From the NCBI RefSeq assembly GCF_051401765.1, contig NW_027480530.1, positions 558,001 to 622,000 of the forward strand: a DNA stretch of 64,000 bases, written 5' to 3'. Of this stretch, positions 41,536-53,301 are shown one piece after another; position 1 is the first letter of the stretch; every line of letters begins with the position of its first letter. A program made the translations under genes and the position numbers. The notes beneath the pieces were generated by a model that did no database searches, was not told where the DNA came from, and saw only the letters and a list, made by a program, of their open reading frames with translations. Source of the stretch: Calliopsis andreniformis (Eukaryota > Arthropoda > Insecta > Hymenoptera > Andrenidae).

Positions 41536-43675
41536 TCCTGACACTGATGCTGACACTGCTCATGACTGTGACACTGACACTGACACTGCTCCCGTCACAG
41601 ACACTGACACTGATCCTGACACTGACACTGCTCCTGTGTCTGACACTTGTCCTGAGACTGCTTCTGACACTTGCTGGTCCTGAAACTGCTCCTGACATTG
41701 CTCCTGACATTGCCGCTGGTCCTGACACAGACACTGCACCTGGTACTGACACTGACACTGCTCCTGACACTGTCACTGCTCCTGACGCTGCTCCAGACAC
41801 TGCAACTGACAGTGGCACTGCCCCTGACACTGATCCTGACACTGACCCTGCTCCTGACACAGCTTCTGACACTGACACAGCTCCAGACACTGCTCCTGAC
41901 ACAGACACTTCTGCTGATACTGACAATGCTCCTGTCACTGCTTGTGACACTGCTCCTGATACTGACACTCTCACTGCTACTGACACTGCTCCTGACACTG
42001 ACACTGCTCCTTACACTGCTCCTGACACTGACACTGCTCCTGACACTGACACTACACCTCAAACTGCTCCTGACACTCCTCCTGACACTGACACTGCTCC
42101 TGTCACTGCTCCTGACGCTGCTCCTGACACTGACGCTGACACTGCTCATGACTGTGACACTGACACTGACGCTGCTCCCGTCACAGGCACTGACACTGAT
42201 CCTGACGCTGATACTGCTCCTGTGTCTGACACTTGTCCTGACACTGCTCCTGACACTGCTCGCGACATTGCTCCAGACACTGACACTGCTCCTGACACAG
42301 CTCGTGACACTGCTGCTGACACTGACACTGCTTGTGGCACTGCTCCTGAAACTGACACTGCTCCTGACACTGATACTGCTGCTGATCGTGACAAAGCTCC
42401 TGACACTGCTACTGACACTGCTCGTGACGTTGCTCCAGACACTGACACTGCTCCTGACACAGCTCGTGACGGTGACGCTGCTCCTGCCACTGTTCCTGAC
42501 ACGGCTGCTCACACTGACACTGCTCCTGACACTGGCACTGGTCCTGACACTGCTCCTGACACTGCAACTGACACTGGCACGGCTCCTCACACAGCTCCTG
42601 ACACTGACACTGCTCCTGACACTGCTCCTGACACTGACACTGCACCTGATACTGACACTCTCACTGCTACTGACACTGCTCCTGACACTCACACTGCTGC
42701 TGACCCTGACAATGCTCTTGACACTGCTCCAGACACTGACACTGATACTGCACCTGACACAACTGCTGAAATAGCTCCTGTAGCTGACACTGCTCCTGAC
42801 ACTGCTCCTGACACTGACACTGCTGCTGATCCTAAGAATTCTCCTCACACTGCTCCTGACACTGACACTGACACGGATCCTGACACTGACACTGCTCCTC
42901 ACACTGCTCCTGACACTGGCACTGCTCCTGGCACTGCTCCTGACACTGACACTGCTCCTGACACTGCCACTGCCCCTGACACTGCACCTGACACTGCTCC
43001 TGACACTGTCACTGCTGCTACCACTGCTCCTGACACAGACACTTCTGCTGATACTGACAATGCTCCTGTCACTGCTTCTGACACTGCTCCTGATACTGAC
43101 ACTCTCACTGCTACTGACACTGCTCCTGACACTGACACTACACCTCAAACTGCTCCTGACACTCCTCCTGACACTGACACTGCTCCTGGAACTGCTCCTG
43201 ACACTGACGCTGCTCCTGATGCTGACCCTGACGCTGCTCCTGATGCTGACACTGACACTGCTCCTGTCACTGCACCTGACGCTGCTCCAGACACTGCAAC
43301 TGACACTGACACTGCTGCTGATCCTGACAATGGTCCTGACACTGCTCCTGACACTGATGCTGACACTGCTCATGACTGTAACACTGACACTGACACTGCT
43401 CCCGTCACAGACACTGACACTGATCCTGACACTGGCACTGCTCCTGTGTCTAACACTTGTCCTGAGACTGCTTCTGACACTGGCTGGTCCTGACACTGCT
43501 CCTGACATTGCTCCTGACATTGCCGCTGGTCCTGACACAGATACTGCACCTGGTACTGACACTGACACTGCTCCTGACACTGTCACTGCTCCTGACGCTG
43601 CTCCAGACACTGCAACTGACACTGGCACTGCCCCCGTCACTGATCCTGACACTGACCCTGCTCCTGACACAGCTT

Positions 43676-44618
43676 CTGACACTGACACTGCTCCTGACAC
43701 TGCTCCTGACACTGACACTGCTCCTGGCACTGCTCCTGACACTGACGCTGCTCCTGATACTGACTCTGACACTGCTCGTGACACTGCTCCTGACACTGCT
43801 CCTGACACTGACACTGCACCTGACACTGCTCCTGGCACTGCAGCTGGTCCTGACACTGCTCCTGAAACTGACACTGGTCCTCACACTGCTCCTGACACTG
43901 ACACTGCCCCTCACGCTGGTCCTGACAGCGATACTGCCACTGAGACTGCTCCTGACACTGACGCTGCTCCTGGCACTGCTTCTGGCACTGCTCCTAACAC
44001 TGACACTGCTCCTGATACTGTCACTGACACTGCTCATGACACCGACACTGCACCTGTCACTGCACCTGACGCTGACACTGCTCCTGACACTGCTCCTGAC
44101 ACTGACACTGCTCCTGGCGCAGCTCCTGCCACTGACACTGCACCTGACACTGCTCCTGACACTGCTGCTGACACTGACACAGTTTGTGACACTGCTCCTG
44201 AAACTGACACTGCTCCTCGAACAGCTCCTGTCACTGCTGCTGACACTGACACTGCAGCTGATCCTGAGCATGCGCCTGATGCTGCTCCTGACACTGACAC
44301 TGATCCTGACACTGCTCCTGACACTGACACTGCTCCTGGTACTGCTCCTGACACTGACACTGCTCCTGCCACTGCTCCTGTCACTGCTCCTGACACTGCT
44401 CCTGACACTGACACTGCTCCTGACACTGCTCCTGACACTGCACCTCACACTGACACTGCTCCTGACACTGCTCCTGACACTGACACTGCTGCTGATCCTG
44501 ACAATGCTCCTGACACTGCTCCTGACACTGACGCTCACACTGCTCATGACTGTGACACTGACACTGACACTGCTGCCGTCACAGACACTGACACTGCTCC
44601 TGTGTCTGACACTTGTCC
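43676..44618 (+). repeat. Mosaic segment resembling 22.2-23.0 and 52.0-52.9 kb
   Basis: From about 43790 to about 45029 the order matches 52052-53291 at an offset of 8,262 bp, and more loosely 22.2-23.4 kb. Shared tags include GACAGCGATACTGCC, GCATGC and CCTCGAACAG. The left edge switches from the 11.4-kb right copy near 43780, just after a GCTCGTGACACTG variant. Confidence 0.78.
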
Positions 44619-46588
44619 TGAGGCTGCTCTGGCACTTGCTGGTCCTGAAACTGCTCCTGACATTGCTCCTGACATTGCCGCTGGTCCTGACACAGAGACT
44701 GCACCTGGTACTGACACTGACACTGCTCCTGACACTGCCACTGCTCCTGACGCTGCTCCAGACACTCCAACTGACACTGGCACTGCCCCTGACACTGATC
44801 CTGACACTGACCCTGCTCCCGACACAGCTTCTGACACTGACACTGCTCCTGACACTGCTCCTGACACAGACACTTCTGCTGATACTGACAATGCTCCTGT
44901 CACTGCTTCTGACACCGCTCCTGATACTGACACTCTCACTGCTACTGACACTGCTCCTGACACTGACACTGCTCCTGACACTGCTCCAGACACTCCTCCT
45001 GACACTGACACTGCTCCTGACACTGACACTACACCTCAAACTGCTCCTGACACTCCTCCTGACACTGACACTGCTCCTGGAACTGCTCCTGACGCTGACG
45101 CTGCTCCTGATGCTGACACTGACACTGCTCCTGTCACTGCTCCTGACGCTGATCCTGATACTGCTCCTAACACAGGCACTGCACCTGGTACTGACACTGA
45201 CACTGCTCCTGACACAGGCACTGTTTCTGGTACTGATACTGACACTGCTACTGACACTGCCACTGCTTCTGACGCTGCTCCAGACACTGCAACTGACACT
45301 GGCACGGCTCCTCACACTGCTCCTGACACTGACACTGCTCCTGACACTGCTCCTGGCACTGCTCCTGACACTGACACTGCTGCTGATCCTGACAATGCTC
45401 CTGACACTGCTCCTGACACTGATGCTGACACTGCTCATGACTGTGACACTGACACTGACACTGCTCCCGTCACAGACACTGACACTGATCCTGACACTGA
45501 CACTGCTCCTGTGTCTAACACTTGTCTTGAGACTGCTTCTGACACTGGCTGGTCCTGACACTGTTCCCGACACTGCTCCTGACATAGACACTGCTACTGA
45601 ACCTAACACTGCTCCCTGACACTGCTCCAGACACTGACACTGCTCATGACACTGCTCCAGACACAGACACTGCTGCTGATCCTGACAATGCTCCTGACAC
45701 TGCACCTGAGACTGACACTGCTCCTGACAATGCTCCTGACACTGCTCCTGGCACTGACACTGCTCCTCACACAGCTCGGGACACTGACACTGCTCCGACA
45801 CTACTCCTGACACAGACACTTCTGCTGATACTGACAATGCTCCTGTCACTGCTTCTGACACTGCTCCTGATACTGACACTCTCACTGCTACTGACACTGC
45901 TCCTGACACTGACACTGCTCCTGACACTGACACTACACCTCAAACTGCTCCAGACACTCCTCCTGACACTGACACTGCTCCTGGCGCAGCTCCTGTCACT
46001 GACGCTGCTCCTGATGCTGACACTGACACTGCTCCTGGCACTGCTCCTGACGCTGCTCCTGACTCTGCTCCTGACACAGGCACTGCACCTGGTACTGACA
46101 CTGACACTGCTCCTGACACAGGCACTGTTTCTGGTACTGACACTGACACTGCTACTGACACTGCTACAGCTCCTGACGCTGCTCCAGACACGGCAGCTGA
46201 CACTGGCACGGTTCCTCACACTGCTCCTGACACTGACACTGCTCCTGACACTGCTCCTGACACTGACACTGCACCTGACACTGCTCCTGGCACTGCAACT
46301 GGTCCTGACACTTCTCCTGAAACTGACACTGGTCCTCACACTGCTCCTGACACTGACACTGCCCCTCACGCTGGTCCTGACAATGATACTGCCCCTGAGA
46401 CAGCAGCTGACACTGACGCTGCTCCTGGCACTGCCCCTGGCACGGCTCCTGACACTGACACTGACACTGCTCCTGACACCGACACTGCACCTGTCACTGC
46501 TCCTGACGCTGACACTGCTCCTGACACTGCTCCTGGCACTGCTCCTGACACTGACACTGCTGCTGATCCTGAGAATGCTCCTGATACT
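44619..46588 (+). repeat. 2.0-kb segment duplicated from 39.4-41.5 kb, right copy
   Basis: Partner of 39420-41535. It lacks 144 bp (24 hexamers) between the GCTCCCTGAC insertion and the CCGACACTACTCC deletion near 45.75 kb, and a further 18 bp near 46.45 kb. It ends near 46588, where the text jumps to GAGACAGCTCGTGAC, a tag of duplication A. Confidence 0.82.
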
Positions 46589-47396
46589 GCTCCTGAGACA
46601 GCTCGTGACACTGACACTGCTCCTGCAACTGTTCCTGACATTGCTGCTCACACTGACACTGCTCCTGACACTGGCACTGGTCCTGACAATGCTCCTGACA
46701 CTGACACTGCTCCTGACACTGCTCCTGACACTGCTGCTGACACTGACACTGTTTGTGACACTGCTCCTGAAACTGTCACTGCTCCTCGAACAGCTCCTGA
46801 CACTGCTGCTGACACTGACACTGCTGCTGATCCTGAGCATGCGCCTGATGCTGCTCCTGACACTGACATTGATCCTGACACTGCACCTGACACTGACACT
46901 GCTCCTGGCACTGCTCCTGACACTGACACTGCTCCTGACACTGCTCCTGACACTGCTCCTGACACAGACACTGCTCCTGCCACTGCTCCTGTCACTGCTC
47001 CTGACACTGCTCCTGACACTGACACTGCTCCTGACACTGCTACTGACACTGCTCCTGACACTGACACTGCTCCTGACACTGCTCCTGACACTGACACTGC
47101 TGCTGATCCTGACAATGCTCCTGACACTGCTCCTCACACTGACGCTCACACTGCTCATGACTGTGACACTGACACTGACACTGCTGCCGTCACAGACACT
47201 GACACTGCTCCTGTGTCTGACACCTGTCCTGAGACTGCTCTGGTACTTGCTGGTCCTGAAACTGCTCCTGACATTGCTCCTGACATTGCCGCTGGTCCTG
47301 ACACAGACACTGCACCTGGTACTGACACTGAAACTGCTCCTGACACTGTCACTGCTCCTGACGCTGCTCCAGACACTGCAACTGACACTGGCACTG
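46589..47396 (+). repeat. Mosaic of duplication A and 6,076-bp-unit pieces
   Basis: Bases 46589 to about 46910 follow 35.37-35.69 kb at an offset of 11,221. From about 46,915 to the landmark at 47246 the order follows 28.8-29.13 kb (offset 18,118 at the landmark). The landmark carries a private change (GGTACTTG for GGCACTTG). Confidence 0.72.
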
Positions 47397-47404
47397 CCCC
47401 GTCA
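47397..47404 (+). other. Private one-base deletion in GCCCCGTCACTG
   Basis: Elsewhere the tag reads GCCCCCGTCACTG (for example at 21716); here one C is missing. It is the only register-breaking event that I see exactly once in the window. Confidence 0.85.
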
Positions 47405-48598
47405 CTGATCCTGACACTGACCCTGCTCCTGACACAGCTTCTGACACTGACACTGCTCCTGACACTGTTCCTGACACTGACTATGCTCCTGGCACTGCTC
47501 CTGACACTGACGCTGCTCCTGATACTGACTCTGACACTGCTCCTGGCACTGCTCCTGACACTGCTCCTGAAATTGCTCCTGACACAGGCACTGCTCCTGG
47601 TACTGACACTGACACTGCTCCTGACACAGGCACCGCTCCTGGTACTGACACTGACACTGCTCATGACAGTGACGCTGACACAGTCACTGCTCCCGGCACA
47701 GGCACTGACACTGATCCTGACACTGACACAGCTCCTGTAACTGATACTTGGCCTGAGACTGCTTCTGACACTGGCACTGGTCCTGACACTGCTCCTGACA
47801 CTGCTCCTGACACAGACACTGCTACTGAACCTAACACTGCTCCTGACACTGCTCCAGACACTGACACTGCTCATGACACTGCTCCAGACACAGACACTGC
47901 TGCTGATCCTGACAATGCTCCTGACACTGCTCCTGACACTGACGTTCACTCTGCTCATGACTGTGACACTGACACTGACACTGCTCCTGACACTGTCACT
48001 GCTCCTGTCGCTGCTCCAGACTCTGCAACTGACACTGGCGCTGCCCCTGACACTGATCCTGACACTGATCCTGCTCCTGACACAGCTTCTGACACTGACA
48101 CTGCTCCTGACACTGCTCCTGACACAGACACTTCTGCTGATACTGACAATGCTCCTGTCACTGCTTCTGACACCGCTCCTGATACTGACACTCTCACTGC
48201 TACTGACACAGCTCCTGACACTGACACTGCTCCTGACACTGCTCCAGACACTCCTCCTGACACTGACACTGCTCCTGACACAGCTCCTGGCACTGACACT
48301 GCTCCTGACACTGACACTACACCACAAACTGCTCCTGACACTCCTCCTGACACTGACACTGCTCCTGGAACTGCTCCTGACACTGACGCTGCTCCTGATG
48401 CTGACACTGACACTGCTCCTGTCACTGCTCCTGACGCTGCTCCAGACACTGCAACTGACACTGACACTGCTGCTGATCCTGACAATGCTCCTGACACTGC
48501 TCCTGACACTGATGCTGACACTGCTCATGACTGTGACACTGACACTGACACTGCTCCCGTCACAGACACTGACACTGATCCTGACAGTGACACTGCTC
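47405..48598 (+). repeat. Mosaic segment of duplication B and 23-kb-type pieces
   Basis: Up to about 47930 the order follows 14.5-14.95 kb (offset 32,974 around 47661-47867). It then switches to a block resembling 23.2-23.9 kb with the variant CACCACAAACTG near 48320, a form found again only at 56.15, 56.63, 62.73 and 63.22 kb. Confidence 0.7.
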
Positions 48599-51080
48599 CT
48601 GTGTCTAACACTTGTCCTGAGACTGCTTCTGACACTGGCTGGTCCTGACACTGCTCCTGACATTGCTCCTGACATTGCCGCTGGTCCTGACACAGACACT
48701 GCACCTGGTACTGACACTGACACTGCTCCTGACACTGTCACTGCACCTGACGCTGCTCCAGACACTGCAACTGACACTGGCACCGCCCCCGTCACTGATC
48801 CTGACACTGACCCTGCTCCTGACACAGCTTCTGACACTGACACTGCTCCTGACACTGCTCCTGACACTGACACTGCTCCTGGCACTGCTCCTGACACTGA
48901 CGCTGCTCCTGATACTGACACTGACACTGCTCCTGACACTGACACTGACACTGCTCATGACAGTGACTCTGACACTGACACTGCTCCCGGCACAGAGACT
49001 GAGACTGCTCCTGACACTGACGCTGCTCCTGTAACTTACACTTTTCCTGAGACTGCTTCTGACACTGGCACTGGTCCTGACACTGCTCCTTACATTGGCG
49101 CTGGTCCAGACTCTGCTCCTGACACTGACACTGCTCGTGACACTGCTCCTGACACAGACAATGCTGCTGATACTGACAATGCTCCTGACACTGCTTCTGA
49201 CAGTGCTCCTGAAACTGACACTGCTCCTGATACTGACACTCTCACTGCTACTGACACTGCTCCTGACACTCACACTGCTCCTGACCCTGACAATGCTCTT
49301 GACACTGCTCCAGACACTGACACTGATACTGCACCTGACACAACTGCTGAAATAGCTCCTGTAACTGACACTGCTCCTGACACTGCTCCTGACACTGACA
49401 CTGCTGCTGCTCCTGAGAATTCTCCTGACACTGCTCCTGACACTGACACTGACACGGATCCTGACACTGACACATCTCCTCACACTGCTCCTGACACTGG
49501 CACTGCTCCTGGCACTGCTCCTGACACTGACACTGCTCCTGACACTGACACTGCCGCTGACACTGCACCTGACACTGCTCCTGACACTGTCACTGCTGCT
49601 ACCACTGCTCCTGACACAGACACTTCTGCTGATACTGACAATGCTCCTGTCACTGCTTCTGACACTGCTCCTGATACTGACACTCTCACTGCTACTGACA
49701 CTGCTCCTGACACTGACACTACACCTCAAACTGCTCCTGACCCTCCTCCTGACACTGACACTGCTCCTGGCGCTGCTCCTATCACTGACGCTGCTCCTGA
49801 TGCTGACACTGACACTGCTCCTGGCACTGCACCTGACGCTGCTCCTGACTCTGCTCCTGACACAGGCACTGCACCTGGTACTGACACTGACACTGCTCCT
49901 GACACAGGCACTGTTTCTGCTACTGACACTGACACTGCTACTGACACTGCTACTGCTCCTGACGCTGCTCCAGACACTGCAACTGACACTGGCACGGCTC
50001 CTCACACAGCTCCTGACACTGACACTGCTCCTGACACTGCTCCTGACACTGATGCTGACACTGCTCATGACTGTGACACTGACACTGACACTGCTCCCGT
50101 CACAGACACTGACACTGATCCTGACAGTGACACTGCTCCTGGCACTGCTCCTGACACTGACGCTGCTCCTGATACTGACACTGACACTGCTCCTGACACT
50201 GACACTGACACTGCTCATGACAGTGACTCTGACACTGACACTGCTCCCGGCACAGAGACTGAGACTGCTCCTGACACTGACACTGCTCCTGTAACTGACA
50301 CTTGTCCTGAGACTGCTTCTGACACTGGCACTGGTGCTGACACTGCTCCTTACATTGGCGCTGGTCCAGACTATGCTCCTGACACTGACACTGCTCCTGA
50401 CACTGCTCCTGACACAGACAATGCTGCTGATACTGACAATGCTCCTGACACTGCTTCTGACACTGACACTGCACCTGACACTGCTCCTGGCACTGCAACT
50501 GGTCCTGACACTGCTCCTGAAACTGACACTGGTCCTCACACTGCTCCTGACACTGACACTGCCCCTCACGCTGGTCCTGACAATGATACTGCCCCTGAGA
50601 CTGCTCCTGACACTAACGCTGCTCCTGGCACTGCTCCTGGCACTGCTCCTGACACTGACACTGCTCCTGATACTGACACTGACACTGCTCATGACACCGA
50701 CACTGCACCTGTCACTGCTCCTGACGCTGACACTGCTCCTGACACTGCTTCTGACACGGACACTGCTCCTGGCGCAGCTCCTTCCACTGACACTGCTCCT
50801 GACAATGCTCCTGACACTGCTCCTGACACTGACACTGCTCATGGCACAGCTCCTGTCACTGCTCCTGGCACTGACACTGCTCCTGACACTGACACTGCTC
50901 CTGACAATGCTCCTGACAGTGCTCCTGACACTGACGCTGACACTGCTGATGACAGTGACACTGACACTGGCACTGCTCCTGACACTGACACTGTTCCTCA
51001 CACTGCTCTTCACACAGCCACTGCTCCTGTCACTGCTACTGACACACACACTGCTGCTGATACTGATAATGCTCCTGAAA
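48599..51080 (+). repeat. Copy of 31.45-34.2 kb with a 280-bp loss
   Basis: Offset is 17,147 up to about 50,130 and 16,867 after it. The 280-bp loss equals 46 hexamers plus 4 bp, because it removes one +4 landmark (the equivalent of 33028). Private changes include 49037 (TTACAC), 49409 (GCTGCTGCTCC) and 50372 (GACTATGCTCC). Confidence 0.82.
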
Positions 51081-53270
51081 CTGCTCCTGACACTCCTCCT
51101 GACACTGACACTGCTCCTGGAACTGCTCCTGACACTGACGCTGCTCCTGATGCTGACCCTGACGCTGCTCCTGATGCTGACACTGACACTGCTCCTGTCA
51201 CTGCACCTGACGCTGCTCCAGACACTGCAACTGACACTGACACTGCTGCTGATCCTGACAATGGTCCTGACACTGCTCCTGACACTGATGCTGACACTGC
51301 TCATGACTGTAACACTGACACTGACACTGCTCCCGTCACAGACACTGACACTGATCCTGACACTGGCACTGCTCCTGTGTCTAACACTTGTCCTGAGACT
51401 GCTTCTGACACTGGCTGGTCCTGACACTGCTCCTGACATTGCTCCTGACATTGCCGCTGGTCCTGACACAGACACTGCACCTGATACTGACACTGACACT
51501 GCTCCTGACACTGTCACTGCTCCTGACGCTGCTCCAGACACTGCAACTGACACTGGCACTGCCCCCGTCACTGATCCTGACACTGACCCTGCTCCTGACA
51601 CAGCTTCTGACACTGACACTGCTCCTGACACTGCTCCTGACACTGACACTGCTCCTGGCACTGCTCCTGACACTGACGCTGCTCCTGATACTGACTCTGA
51701 CACTGCTCGTGACACTTCTCCTGACACTGCTCCCTACACTGACAGTGCTCCATGACACTGCTCCTGACACAGCTCCTGAAACTGACCCTGCTCCTGACAC
51801 TGCTCCTGGCACTTCTCCAGACACTGACACTGCTCCTGACACAGCTACTGTCACCGTCACTGCTCCTGAACCTGACACTGCTCCTGACACTGCTCCAGAC
51901 ACTGACACTGACACTGCTCCTGACACAGGCACTGTTTCTGGTACTGACACTGACACTGCTACTGACACTGCTACTGCGCCTGACGCTGCTCCAGACACTG
52001 CAACTGACACTGGCACGGCTCCTCACACAGCTCCTGACACTGACACTGCTCCTGACACTGCTCCTGACACTGACACTGCACCTGACACTGCTCCTGGCAC
52101 TGCAGCTGGTCCTGACACTGCTCCTGAAACTGACACTGGTCCTCACACTGCTCCTGACACTGACACTGCCCCACACGCTGGTCCTGACAGCGATACTGCC
52201 ACTGAGACTGCTCCTGACACTGACGCTGCTCCTGGCACTGCTTCTGGCACTGCTCCTAACACTGACACTGCTCCTGATACTGTCACTGACACTGCTCATG
52301 ACACCGACACTGCACCTGTCACTGCACCTGACGCTGACACTGCTCCTGACACTGCTCCTGACACTGACACTGCTCCTGGCGCAGCTCCTGCCACTGACAC
52401 TGCACCTGACACTGCTCCTGACACTGCTGCTGACACTGACACAGTTTGTGACACTGCTCCTGAAACTGACACTGCTCCTCGAACAGCTCCTGTCACTGCT
52501 GCTGACACTGACACTGCTGCTGATCCTGAGCATGCGCCTGATGCTGCTCCTGACACTGACACTGATCCTGACACTGCTCCTGACACTGACACTGCTCCTG
52601 GTACTGCTCCTGACACTGACACTGCTCCTGCCACTGCTCCTGTCACTGCTCCTGACACTGCTCCTGACACTGACACTGCTCCTGACACTGCTCCTGACAC
52701 TGCACCTCACACTGACACTGCTCCTGACACTGCTCCTGACACTGACACTGCTGCTGATCCTGACAATGCTCCTGACACTGCTCCTGACACTGACGCTCAC
52801 ACTGCTCATGACTGTGACACTGACACTGACACTGCTGCCGTCACAGACACTGACACTGCTCCTGTGTCTGACACTTGTCCTGAGGCTGCTCTGGCACTTG
52901 CTGGTCCTGAAACTGCTCCTGACATTGCTCCTGACATTGCCGCTGGTCCTGACACAGAGACTGCACCTGGTACTGACACTGACACTGCTCCTGACACTGC
53001 CACTGCTCCTGACGCTGCTCCAGACACTCCAACTGACACTGGCACTGCCCCTGACACTGATCCTGACACTGACCCTGCTCCCGACACAGCTTCTGACACT
53101 GACACTGCTCCTGACACTGCTCCTGACACAGACACTTCTGCTGATACTGACAATGCTCCTGTCACTGCTTCTGACACCGCTCCTGATACTGACACTCTCA
53201 CTGCTACTGACACTGCTCCTGACACTGACACTGCTCCTCACACTGCTCCAGACACTCCTCCTGACACTGA
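51081..53270 (+). repeat. 2.2-kb copy of 21.24-23.43 kb
   Basis: Constant offset of 29,845 bp. It includes the landmarks at 51411 and 52897 and the CCATGACAC insertion at 51752. Private changes include CCCCACACGCTGG near 52170. It also aligns with 43.79-45.0 kb (offset 8,262), so this block exists in at least four places including 28 kb. Confidence 0.85.
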
Positions 53271-53301
53271 CACTGCTCCTTACACTGACACTACACCTCA
53301 A

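Larger units (their letters stand above)
37004..43190 (+). repeat. Segmental duplication B, copy 3
   Basis: Partner of 3223-9170 and 13532-19478. Similarity to copy 1 extends further left than that of copy 2, to about 36,915, with one change in that extension (ACAATGTCAC for ACACTGTCAC). It contains landmarks at 38791, 39436, 40328 and 41670, and an extra 240 bp near 42570-42810. Confidence 0.87.
32244..43675 (+). repeat. Large segmental duplication, right copy (11.4 kb)
   Basis: Partner of 8790-19963. It shares the copy-2-specific missing base of the CTGCCCTGAAA site (38061 here, 14588 there), so these two copies are closer to each other than to copy 1 at 3-9 kb. It has 18 bp more near 36.93-37.0 kb and 240 bp more near 42.57-42.81 kb. 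Private substitutions include 35186 (GACAGTGAC), 38590 (CCTGTCACT) and 40301-40310 (TAACGCTTGGCT around the landmark). Confidence 0.87.
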
